From Zanthoxylum bungeanum (Eukaryota > Streptophyta > Magnoliopsida > Sapindales > Rutaceae), in NCBI GenBank assembly GCA_019454045.1, contig SKCR01041573.1:1-64000 (forward strand): 64,000 nt of DNA. Direction: 5' to 3'. Under the pieces are notes generated by a model. The model worked only from the letters and a program-made list of their open reading frames with translations. It had not been told where the DNA came from and did no database searches. The position numbers were made by a program, and so were the translations under genes. Positions 1 through 10,416 of the stretch are shown piece by piece. The first letter of the stretch is position 1, and every line of letters begins with the position of its first letter.

Positions 1-383
1 ACTGTATTGTATTGCGTGTAAAGAACATATGTTATGTTCCTCGTTCGAATGATGAATGTGATTGGATGTATATAATTCATGTTCGACTTTCATTTTCTGT
101 TGATGGATGAGTTTGAAATGGTTTGAGTGTGTTTCTATGAATACGTGTGAATTGAGATGATAAGTTTGATGTGTTATTGGTGTAAAATGTATGTTTCAAT
201 ACGTTTTGTTTTGAAATAGCATAGCTTGTATTGGTGTATGGAATATGTAATTTTTGAAAGGGTGTAAAGTGAGGTGACTTCCAAATATGGATAACATGGT
301 AATGTACGTACGATCGGTTTCGAATGATCAGACGTAAGGACGGTGTGAAATTTCGAGGACGAAATTTTTATAAGGGGGGAGAA
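1..383 (+). mobile_element. 3' end of a Ty3/gypsy internal region with polypurine tract
   Basis: The stretch ends with a GAGGACGAAATTTTTATAAG segment followed by a purine run (GGGGGGAGAA, 374-383) directly before TGTAATATCC. In Tekay/Del-type chromoviruses this arrangement marks the end of pol, the polypurine tract and the start of the 3' LTR. I see no open pol frame in 1-340, so the coding part is decayed or the 3' untranslated part is long. The element enters from beyond the left window edge. Lineage is inferred from the junction motif only. Confidence 0.55.
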
Positions 384-3300
384 TGTAATATCCTGAATAT
401 TTTTCGGAAACGTCCTGGAAGATTTTCCAAATTGAAATTTAGAATTTAGAACTGAATGATATTCGAAAATAATACCTTATGTGTTGGAAAAAAGGTGGAA
501 ATATTTTTAAGTGAAGTTTCATTGTGTTGGAAAACGTGTGGTTTCGATAACCGGCTACACGATTTCTATTTTTATCATTATACGCATGAATGTTTCTTGT
601 CTCGGCTATAAAGATAGCAAACAAACTCCGATTGAGCTGATTTTTGGACCATCAGACTCGTTTTTTTAGACAAACAACTTTCATATTGAACACTTTTCAA
701 ATTTTACATCAGAAGGGCTTCCAAAATGAGGATTTTCGAAAATATTCTATGGCAGGGACCTAGTTGCACTTTTTGGGGATCAAAACTTAATTTTCCGAAA
801 CTTTTCTATATATACCTGCAAGTTTTAGGAAATTACGAAAAATGCATAAGCTTCACCACTCTACCACACGACCCCCACGTCCCCAAACATGTTATGGCCA
901 TCCATGGTCACGTCGGCCTTATGGCGATCGACCATAGGGGTACGCCAGCCCACCTCCACCTTGTGGTGGCCGGTGGCAGCCCCAACAGGTCATAAACGGC
1001 GACGAAAGAGAGAGATATGCGGTAATGGATTATTCGATCCCGACTCATCATTTCATTTAATACCCCGAGCCATCTGCAAAATCGAAACTCTCGGAGAGTA
1101 CTACAAGATGACATTGACGATTTTTTCGATCTGTGCTCGGTTGCAAGCGAAACGATGGATGATTATTCGAATGAATAGTGACCCATGATGAACGATAGCT
1201 CCGATTGGAATTCTATCGATCCTAACATGTTCTTTGGATCGTTTGGAGTTTGTATATGGCCTCGAAATCTTGGTAATACCACCCGATAAAAATCCACAAA
1301 TTTCAAGTTTTTCGTTAAATGTTCGGATGCATCCAGTAGTTTCGTAGTGTAGCGTAATGATATAAAATTAATTGTTTGAGTATTAGTATATTGAATATGA
1401 GAATTCGGTAGAATCCGAGTGAAAAAAGAATGAATTAGATCGATCCGATAGATTATGCTAGTTTTTGGTAAAAGTGGATTTTTCGTGTATTAATATATTT
1501 TTGATCGTAATGATTGATATGTAGGGTTTTTAGGGGCAAATCCGGGTAGCGGAAAGCGGAAAATTAAAATTTTCCAATTTCAATAATTTTTCATGGCCAA
1601 TTAAAATAAACTTATTTATTCTAAATATTCAATACTTAAAAACTGAAAATGTTTTACCTAAAAATCATATTTTTTTTAATTGCCGAGAGACCCCAATACT
1701 TTTTTTAATCATTTTAGTCCTTAAATTGTCAAATATAAATTAAGTGATTTCAAATAAATACCACAATGATTTAAACATGTCTTACACATCAAAATATAAA
1801 TTACAACTCAAATCCCATAAAAGTCCAAAATTGCCGAATGCATCACCAACTTTGAAACTTTTGCATTTTTGTCCAAATTTGTACAAAACAAGTTTGGATG
1901 ATATCCAATCAACAACAAATTAAATATACATCATCTAAACATCGTTATACAACACATATATGAAAAGCCCCAAATTTGGAAAAGGTTAAGAACCCTAATT
2001 TCTCAAATAAGTCCAATTAACAGATTAACCAAAAATTAACAAATGCAATACTTTAATCAAGTCTCTACAACACCAAACAAGTTTCACCACTTTGAAATAA
2101 CTGAAGAAAAATTTTAGGTCATTAATGAGTGGCGTAAAAACATCTAGAATGGCAACAAGATCATCAAATGATCAAAAGAAAGCTTATACACCATTTATAA
2201 GCTTACTTTATCAAACATACATGCATACATCTTTCATTCATGCTTCCAAACATCAAAACACAAACACAAGAGAGTAGAAAAACTTAAAAACTACATATGT
2301 TGTAGCCAAGAACAAGAGGAACAAGTTTCAATCTAATAGAAAGTTGGAAAAACTTACTTAATCCAAGCTTTCTTTATTTTTCTTCCATATTTCTTTCTTT
2401 TTTTTTTCTCTCAACACTTTTGTTTTAGGTTTTTGGTGGCTTGAACAAGTGTAAGCAAATGAAAAACAAAGCTTTAAATATGCTAGGGTTTGGCCGAAAT
2501 TTTTGTGAAAGAAATACAAGATATTTTTTTCAATTTTCAAAACCAATATCTAACAAGTCAAAGCCATTTGACTTCTTTTTTCTTTAATATAAAGTCAACA
2601 ATTTACACTAAATAATCATTTCCAAACTTTATCATTATGGTAGATATTTATATTTTAATTACTTTAATCATTTAAAAATTAATTAATTAATTAATTATAA
2701 ATAACTCAAATATATGTATTATTTTTACTTTAAATATCTCAAATACATATATTAACGATATATGTCAAATATCATAATTTGATATTTAACTAATGTGTAT
2801 TTAATAAAATCATACATTAAATAGAAATACACATTAATTAAGGAATGGCCAAAAGGTCCATTTGCATGTATCTTTCGTTTAACCGTTTAAACGATTTATA
2901 AATAATCAATATTATTCATGAAAGTTGCCATAGTGCACTACGAGTATATTTCATTAGTGAGACTCTCTAGATTCAGGCATATCCATCACGAAATCCAATT
3001 TCGTGTCCATAAACTACCCACAAGTAAATTATGACTAATACAGATAAACTCATTGAACCATACAGGTCGAGGTCATTGCATATGTATAATCCCTCCATCA
3101 CAGGTATCCGGACTATTCCACAGATATAGATATAAACTTCAAATCTCTATAGATATAATCACGTGGACGTTTCTATTAGAAATCTATTAATAACACTTAG
3201 AACTTACTTTTATAGTGTACCACAGGCCCATGGATTTAACAGATTGCTAATTCCATATTGAATACATATGCTATGTACACAAAGCTGACAGATTCTATCT

Positions 3301-4863
3301 TGACACACACAAGATATCCTGAGGATCAATCCACAACCAACGGACAAGCGGAGGTCTGACCTAAATAGATCGGTGACGTGACATCCATCAAAGTAAGGTG
3401 GATATCTCATATATCCACAGTGGTATCTCAAGTCAAAGAATCAATATGCTACTCAACCTGAGAAGATTCTTATTGACGTTGGTGTAGCATCTATTAAGAA
3501 TCTTCAGTGAGTCGTTTAGTGTTTATCCGTTATAAACATCTACACGTCTATACGAGTCTTCAAGACTCATGGTTCATTGAGAAACCAATGGAATCCAAGA
3601 TTCCAGTATACGATATGTACCAGTCTCAATAGGTTTACTATACTGACCAAGTATTGTAAACCTTGACAAGGAACTATCTAAGAATGACAACGTCTTAATA
3701 CAACTCAATATTAGTTGTGACATTTTTGCAATAGTATCATAACTAATCATTCTAAGGTCAATTACGTCTTTGTTATATATAAAGAGATGTTATATAATAG
3801 AAACTATTTATTGTATTAATAATAAAATGTTACATTAGTATTTACAGGGAAATATATAAGAAAATTAGCGCTCTAAGCACCAACCCTAACATGATATGAG
3901 TCATATGTGATGATAAGATAGTGTTTAGATAAATCCGGGTAGTTTCGGAAGGTTCGGGACCCTTCCGTAGCATTTACAGAAACGTTTTTGGAAGATTTTC
4001 CAAAAACACGTAAATCGAGAATTTAAGTGAACTAGTGGTTTGGAATAGTTTTTAACGATGTTTTAAGATTACTGAAACTGAAAGTATAGAAAATGGACTT
4101 GATTTGGTTGTACCGAAAAGATCCGGGATTTTTTCGTAGTTAGTCGAGAACTTCTTAAGTCGTGTTTCTGACGGCATTTCGCCATTTGTTTTAACAGATG
4201 TGACTACGACCTGAAGTGCTAGTGAAGCCAGGTAAGTAACCTATGTGATGTGTTCTTGAATCATTCTTTTCGTTTTTAAACGTGTATATACATACCTACA
4301 TACATACATATACATATATGTAAAAATAATTGAAATGTTTAGGATAGTTGAATGATGGATTTGAGGAAGAACTTCGAGATCGTGAACAGTTGAGTTAGTC
4401 GACCGTCACAAGTATGACCTTTGTCATTTCTATGATATTAAGTGAAATTTTTGAGGATAATGCTATAATATAAAGTGAAAAGTTTGATGAGTTGATGGCT
4501 GGCTACATGTATGTATTGATGCATGTAAGTGTATGACACGTAGTGATTTGTATATGTATGTGATGATAAGCTATGAATAATTTTATTATCATTTCGTACA
4601 TACGATTATTTTTTTAGAGGTTGGGATGGTTAAGTGAGATGAGGAATGAATATAATCTAAGTCTTTTCTGAACGAATATGTTTATTTGATAAAGATATTG
4701 AATTTAAAGCTTCTAGATAGAAATTATTAAAATGAATATGATTGAACAATAAATCAATAGATATGACGACTGTGAGAGATAAGAGATTTGATTTCGTAAT
4801 AAGGAGTATATTAATATGTTTGAAATATATGTATCTATATGAGTATTTTGAATTGTTTGTCGT
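384..4863 (+). repeat. Gypsy 3' LTR, interrupted by a 2.4-kb insertion
   Basis: Starts TGTAATATCC right after the polypurine tract. The LTR material runs 384-1549 and resumes at 3943-4863 after an insertion. It contains a TATA-like run (TCTATATATACC, about 806) that could belong to the LTR promoter. A motif of the form GAAACGT...GGAAGATTTTCCAAA occurs twice (about 407 and 3972), so the LTR carries an internal degenerate duplication. Its 3' end is not visible, because the Tat element begins at 4864. Short ORFs in it (726-995, 889-1188) overlap each other in several frames and have no recognisable domain; I treat them as chance. Confidence 0.5.
1550..3930 (-). mobile_element. 2.4-kb AT-rich insertion with a copia-like LTR, flanked by 12-bp direct repeats
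   Basis: The 12-mer AAATCCGGGTAG is present at 1538-1549 and again at 3931-3942, and the sequence outside the two copies reads as one continuous LTR. The right part, read on the minus strand, starts TGTTAGGGTTGG at 3890 and looks like a Ty1/copia LTR. A matching end (…ACAACA on the minus strand) lies near 2299, giving an LTR-like block of about 1.6 kb. No primer-binding site, polypurine tract or pol domain was found. The two small minus-strand ORFs inside (2358-2546, 3210-3431) are unrecognised. It could be a truncated copia, or a LINE-type insertion given the long duplication. Confidence 0.4.
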
Positions 4864-5635
4864 TGACTGGTGCGTAATCTCACGCGTATAACGCAAGCGC
4901 ACGTATCGTTCAAATAGTATAAAAAGTATCGATCCCACGAGGACTTAAAAACTTTTGTTATCAATTTATGAAATTAAATATTTACAAGTATCTAATGGAT
5001 TGATTGTTTGATTGGGTGGTGACTTTAAAATTAAAAACAAGTAAATAAAATTGCTTGAAAGTAGATTGAAGAAAATTCAAATTTATAAAACTATCCATGG
5101 TTGTGAATCCTTCCATAACTTTTTAAAAGATGAAGTGGTTATTTTACATTGTGTGTAATATTGGTTTATTAACCTGGAACACGAAATTATGCAAAAGCCT
5201 CTCCCGATGGTCAAATACAAATACCAGTATAACCCAATTAATCATATTCTATGTTAACCAAGTTATCTGAATTTATTAAGATTAATTTCCAATTATGGCT
5301 ACCCCCGCCCGACAGGTATATTCCTATCTTGTAAGGAAATATATTAAAGGGTTATCTATCCTCAAGGAAGATCGTGGGCTATTAAGTCTAAGGTCTTAAA
5401 CCTAAAATCCATTTTCCAAGTTCATTTTAAGTTTACCAGTTCAATTTTATTAATGGCCAGTTAATAAAAAGCATTGGGATTAAGGCTCAATAAATAAACC
5501 TTTATATTACCCAAACTGGAATTTAACCCCTTATAAACGGTGATATTGGATTTCATCACAACCCCAGATAACTGGCTTAGTTACGACACATATTTACGGG
5601 TAGTAAAAACTTAAATAAAATAAAAGACATAAAGT

Positions 5636-5835
5636 AAATTGCTGAAAAGTAAATTGCTGAAAAGTAAATGACGGAAAGTAAATGCTGAAATTAAATACTG
5701 AAAATTAAATGCTGAAAAGTAAATGCTGAAAGTAAATTACTGAAAAGTAAATGCTGAAAGTAAATTGCTGAAAAGTAAATGCTGAAAGTAAATTGCTAAA
5801 AAGTAAATAAAGTAAAAGTACAATAAAAGAAAATG
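5636..5835. repeat. Short tandem repeats of a 14-17 bp unit inside the Tat LTR
   Basis: About twelve copies of a degenerate unit GCTGAAAAGTAAAT, differing by small indels, run head to tail. The purine-rich composition and ragged unit length suggest slippage. Similar AGTAAA-type scraps reappear at 6176-6270. Confidence 0.7.
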
Positions 5836-5909
5836 CTGAGGTAAAGTGATCCACTTTTATTACTTCTATTTTAGATATCTCCCTTAATATAATATATTAA
5901 CTTTGCAGG

Positions 5910-6066
5910 ATAATTACCAACTAGCCATATAGGCGGTATCCAGATTAAGTCAAATTAATAATTAATTACCAACCGACCAATCAGGCGGTATCCAGTTTAG
6001 TAAGGTTAAAACCAATTTAAATAATTACCAACCGACCAATATGGCGGTATCCTCGTTAAGTCAGGT
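5910..6066. repeat. Three-copy degenerate repeat in the Tat LTR
   Basis: A unit with the core ACCAACCGACCAATATGGCG followed by GTATCC occurs at about 5918, 5968 and 6027, with 50-60 bp spacing. The first copy is diverged. It belongs to the LTR and has no coding content. Confidence 0.6.
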
Positions 6067-6960
6067 TTTAACTAGTTTATATATTATAATTAAGGGAGAT
6101 TAATCTAAATATTAGTAATAAAAGTTTTACCTTTTACCCCAGCAAAGGGGAGTTACCTCCTCATTACTGAAAGGTAAAAACTGAAAATTAAAGAAAGAAA
6201 AGTAATGTGTGTAAAAGTAAATTGCGGAAAGTAAAGAAAAAAAAGTGCGAAAGCGGAAATTAATTACTGAAAGCTGTAAATAAAAAAACAAGATACAATC
6301 TTCTTAGTATTCTTAAGGAATTCCTTAGAATAAAGTATGAATTTACAAATGAAATGGCTTGGTATTTATAGGCAAAATTTTGCCTCCATAAAATCATCCA
6401 CCAAATCCATTATTAATTGCTCCATCAAATCCATTATTAATTGCTCTACTAATTTCTTATCATGTTTGGTGGTGATTTGATAATTTTTATTATTTATTTA
6501 TTAATTTATTTTTTTCTTTGAAAATGACTTTAATAATTATACACAACACACTTCTGGATGGTTCATCAATTTAGGGCATGAAATCTTCCGAATTCGAAAT
6601 TATTATGTCTTTCAAAGTTGTAGATCTTTGAGTCTTCTTTAAACTGGAACTTGAATCAGCTCAATCCGATATTGGAGTAAAACGTTATTCCCAAAATACG
6701 ACAGATGCGCAAAACTAGAATTTCCAAAACTGCACTTCGTTAAAACGCCCTTTCAAGTTTCCAATATCCAAAATTAATATGTCAAGTCCAATTTTTGCCC
6801 TTATTTGACCCACATTTCGTCCTAAATATTTCATTGTGTCCCAATATTATTTTATCTGTAAAATAAACTAAAACACATCAAAACGTTCATCAAACCCGAG
6901 AAACTAAACAAAATATTAAGCAAAAAGCGCGGTAAATATTGATATATTTTCCGCTCATCA

Positions 6961-8280
6961 CACCCCAAACCTAACATTTTGCTAGTCCTCGAGGAAAAAA
7001 ACAAAATAAAATATAAGAAATAATTAATATTAAACTAAGCCACTTTCGTAGGGATCACGGTTGCATTTAGCATATGCAACAAGCCTTTAAACCCCTAAGT
7101 GTCCCTAGTGGACGAGTTATAGTCTCGTGAGGGCTTACAGCAACGATACCCACAAACGTTTTACAAAAGTAAAAAGATAATAAAACTAATGCACACAAAA
7201 GTAAAAAGACAAGAGAAAAGAGAATAAATAAGTTAGTGACTAATTAGATGAAACTTCTACTCCAAGTTACTAGTTGTTTTCTTTCTTTCTAAATTATTGA
7301 ATAAGTAAATTCTCCGATTATATTTACCATTCTCCATATGCAAAGCCGACAAAATATTAATCAACTCATTTTTGCCGAAAACAGTCACAAGTTCAGTTGA
7401 TAAGAGAGTAATATTTTTGTCCTAAAGTTTTATCAGAATTCACACCTTTTTGCAGCAATGGAATAATTTTTCTAATTTTTCTTCTTTGATTTTTGATTTT
7501 TTTTTTTATTTATATACAATATCTTCCATCTATGTAGCGAGTGTTGGGTTGGTGGCTCCCGAACCAGTTGGCTTTAGGGCACCAGGTGTTAAGACACCCT
7601 ACGGACTTAATTACTCAGATTCAGATATATATATTTTTGCAACATCCTTGATCCATGTAGCGAGCTTTGAGACCGTGACTCCCAAACCAGTTGGCTTTAG
7701 GGCACTAGGTGTTAAAACACCCTTACAGACTTAATAACTCGGATCTCAGAAGTTTTTTTTTTTTTACTCCATCACTTTTTGAGATGCTTCCTCCAATTAA
7801 ACTAGATCACTGAATATTACAAACTTTTCAATTATAGCTCATGTATGTATGTTACTATGCATGTTGATAATACCTGCTAACTGAGCATATGAAGATCCAT
7901 TTTAGTCAATTTTATGGAGAATTTACAAATTAAATAATTCAAAGGAAATAAATAAAAATTAACTTGTTCCGAAATAGGTTTGAGATACGTCTCAGGAGTG
8001 GAAACTCCTTACACGGCTATCTCTTACCAATTTCACCTTTTTAGTCAAAATAAAAACACAAAAACGCAAAATATTTTTGTGATTTTTGAAAAATTTCAAT
8101 TTTTTAGTATTTTTCGACAAATTTTGGACTAAAAATACAAACAACACACAACTAAAAACAAGATACTGATCAACTAATTCCCTCCCCCAAACCTAAATGA
8201 GACATTGTCCCCAATGTCTTAAACAGTAGAAGCAGAGTTTAGAAGATAGTACATGGTTAGCTGAAATTCTACACGAAAAG
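6961..8280 (-). mobile_element. Tat element 3' region between captured gene and LTR
   Basis: This non-coding stretch contains landmarks of Tat/Ogre 3' regions. They are the CTAGTCCTCGAG segment (about 6983) next to the polypurine tract, and CCTCCCCCAAACCTAAATGA followed by ACATTGTCCCCAATGTCTTA (about 8181). An imperfect tandem duplication of about 125 bp, marked by CCAGTTGGCTTTAGGGCA, lies at 7530-7735; the ORF reading through it (7450-7734, plus) is a by-product. Strand and position agree with the LTR and the integrase remnant. Confidence 0.6.
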
Positions 8281-8934
8281 TTAAAGGTTAAGATCCAGAT
8301 TAATCCGACGCCTCTTACCACAATTGTCCTCGGACCAATTTATCTTTGAAAGGATATGGTCAATTTGTGGTTCATATGCTAAGATTTGGTCAATTAGATC
8401 CGAAACAGTTATGGCAGTGAAGAGGAGTTCTTTTAAAGGTTTTGACACAAAACCATTTCTCCGGGCATCATCAAGAAACACACAAAGAAAATCATAAAAT
8501 CCTTCAACGTTGTACAGTCCAAGCGATTTCTAGTGTATGTTCAGGTTCACCCAAGATAACACTGTAAAAATTTCCTCCAATGTACCCAAGACACCTGGCA
8601 AAACAATAAAAGCATCAGAACGGTTAATCATTTCTACCAGTCGTTTAGACATACTTGGCACGATTAACTCTTCTCCGTTTGATGGTCCAACAAGATTTAC
8701 TTCTGCCAAGGGTTTTGAGATGATTCCCAAAATGTGACTGCATCCTTCCTGTACAGCTTTTGAAACGATCCCCATAAGTCCAAGATTGTCTCCGCCATAT
8801 ACTAAGTGCATATTCCTTGCAGCTAAGACTCGACCCAATTCATGTACTGCTTCTATGTATTGTGGCTTAACACCAACACTAGTACCGTAAAATACACAGA
8901 TGTTTTCAACTCGTCTTCTTGAAGTGGCTTCCAT
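8281..8934 (-). pseudogene. LOG-like cytokinin riboside 5'-monophosphate phosphoribohydrolase carried by a Tat retrotransposon
   Basis: Plant LOG enzymes release active cytokinin bases from their riboside monophosphates in the cytosol. Here a single uninterrupted 218-codon frame covers essentially the whole family length. It shows NICVFYGTS (11-19), LVYGGDNLGLMG (44-55, the LVYGGGxxGLMG signature), MSKRLVEM (95-102, Arg98 at the expected MHxR position) and PGVLGTLEE (113-121, against PGGxGTxEE). Oddities: the second Gly of PGG is Val, the Lys of the usual RK pair is Leu, and one in-frame TAG lies at 8530-8532 (codon 135), after which the C-terminal helices continue in the same frame. Plant LOG genes have several introns; none is seen, so an RNA-mediated capture is likely. 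It lies in sense between the integrase remnant and the 3' LTR. Either the 134-residue part or a read-through product could be made; probably non-functional now. Confidence 0.8.
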
Positions 8935-9218
8935 GTTTTACTCTGGATGTCTTCAAAAGTGCAATTTTGAGTTGAATTTATAACACCTGAAAAGGGTGAG
9001 TAAAATAATAGCACTAGTACCTGCCAAATGAGAATTATTAGTTAACAGTAAAATAAATTGTGATAGTCAAAAAGGTATGGATCCTGTCGGAGAAAATAAA
9101 AGAAAACAAAAAAAAAATTACAATTATTAGGAAAAGACAAAGAGATATAATATGTACAAGAAAAGTAGCGGCTTGATTGACGTCTATGCGTCAGGGACAA
9201 GCTTCCCATCCAATTTTC

Positions 9219-9671
9219 TTATAAATTGGCAAACAGGGTCTTTTGAGTCAGATTCCCAAGACTTAACTGTTGTCTTTCTTTTTGGAATTGTGTATGTAAT
9301 TTACAAATGGCTATATGAATATATCCACTGGGATGCGTCTCAAGAGTCGAAGATATATTATCTACATACTCCTTACTCAAGCCATCCCTAATGAATTTAA
9401 TTTTGTCTTCGCGATTATCAGACATCATTCCTAAAGAACGACAACGAGTATTGCAATTCCAGCGTACACATTTGTAACAAACACCCATTTGCTTAGCTCT
9501 ACGTTTCTTTGCATAGGTGTTTCTTCCAAATCCAGGTAAATAAGAATTACAGGAATCAGAATACTCACCTGCTAATCGGACCTGTTCTTCGATTACCTAA
9601 CGAATGTCATTAGGAATATCATGGATCATCTGTAGTCTCATTCGTTCCAAGCGAGCTTTGTAGACTTTCAT
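9219..9671 (-). pseudogene. Unidentified ORF between integrase and LOG-like gene in the Tat element
   Basis: A 151-codon frame starting at ATG 9671 is interrupted once, by TAG at 9597-9599 (codon 25), then stays open to 9219. The second part has a Cys cluster CYKCVRWNCNTRC (from 9479 downward), which could be a small metal-binding knuckle, followed by a charged segment. The first part is basic (KARLERMRLQM). I do not recognise the family. Its sense orientation and place next to the LOG-like gene suggest an accessory ORF of this Tat element or a second captured fragment. The plus-strand ORF at 9152-9391 is its shadow. Confidence 0.45.
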
Positions 9672-9868
9672 CAGAGAGTTTTGAGGGAAAGAAGGAAATT
9701 GCTTATGAAGATTTCGAGAATTTCTTCCATCCTGAAATGTCTTAATCTGCAAAAACTAAACACACAAAATTAAATCACACAAAATCACAATATATACACA
9801 AATTGCATGGGTTGCCTCCCTGCTAGCGCTAAGTTTAATGTCGTCAGCTAGACATGATTTCCCGAACC

Positions 9869-10416
9869 TTAGGCTGGATCTGAAAGTTTGACACTTTCTT
9901 TTTGTCTCTCAAATGATTCTCCCCAGTAGTGCATGACACGCTTGTTTTTAACCTTGAACGTTTTGTTGGAGTAGGAATCATGTATCTCAACGGCTCTGTC
10001 TGGTAAAACCTTGGTGATTAGGAATGGACCTGACCACTGTGATTTTGGCTTCCATGGAAAGAGTTTCACTCCTGATTTGTTTAACAGTACTTTCTGCCCT
10101 GGTCCCAGTTGTATGCGCACTAACTTCTCATCATATTTCTTCTTGGCCTTTTCTTTGTACAATTTGGCATTCTCAAAAGGCTGAATGTGAAATTCCTCCA
10201 ATTCGTTGAGCTGGGGGAACTGTTTCTCTTCTGTTGCTTGTAGTGCAAGACTTGGCATCTTCAGTGCGCAGTACACTTTATCTTTAGGCTCCATAGACAA
10301 TTGACATGTTTTAAGTTTATCAGTAGAAATTTGCATTGCATTCCAGGTCAGGATAGTACTATGTATCACATCAAGTCTGAAACATTCCTCATTCTTTTCA
10401 TCATCCGGGAAATTCA
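9869..10416 (-). pseudogene. Tat/Athila-type gypsy integrase C-terminal region (truncated)
   Basis: The frame encodes the end of a Ty3/gypsy integrase: QLNELEEF, then FENAKLYKEKAKKKYDEK, a PGQKVLL segment and KLFPWKPKSQWSGPF, followed by a beta-strand region ending KNKRVMHYWG. The KLKSRWSGPF-type motif and the HYWG end are typical of the Tat/Athila branch. The frame is open for about 180 codons, but the catalytic core and everything upstream are lost at 10417, where an Angela LTR begins. The apparent start codon is made by that junction. Downstream, at about 9808, is GGGTTGCCTCCCTGCTAGCG, a motif common just after Tat/Athila pol. Confidence 0.75.

Larger units (their letters stand above)
4864..6960 (-). 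repeat. Tat/Ogre-type gypsy 3' LTR
   Basis: Read on the minus strand the block begins TGATGAGCGG (6960 downward). It ends near 4864 after a segment whose plus strand reads GTATCGATCCCACGAGGACT (about 4926), a motif I associate with Retand/Ogre LTRs. A purine-rich tract (GTTAGGTTTGGGGTG on the minus strand, 6961-6975) sits just upstream, as expected for a 3' LTR. The LTR carries two internal repeat zones, annotated separately. The matching 5' LTR is not in the window because the element is cut at 10416. Confidence 0.65.

Noticed and set aside
889..1188. 99-codon ORF and overlapping frames at 726-995 and 908-1114
   Set aside because: They overlap one another on both strands in a GC-richer patch of an LTR, with no domain or start context.
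4657..4964. Two overlapping minus-strand ORFs of 83-93 codons
   Set aside because: They straddle the junction between the gypsy LTR and the Tat LTR, so they are chance products of the insertion.
7450..7734. 94-codon plus-strand ORF with internal repeats
   Set aside because: It lies antisense in the 3' region of the Tat element and arises from a 125-bp tandem duplication.
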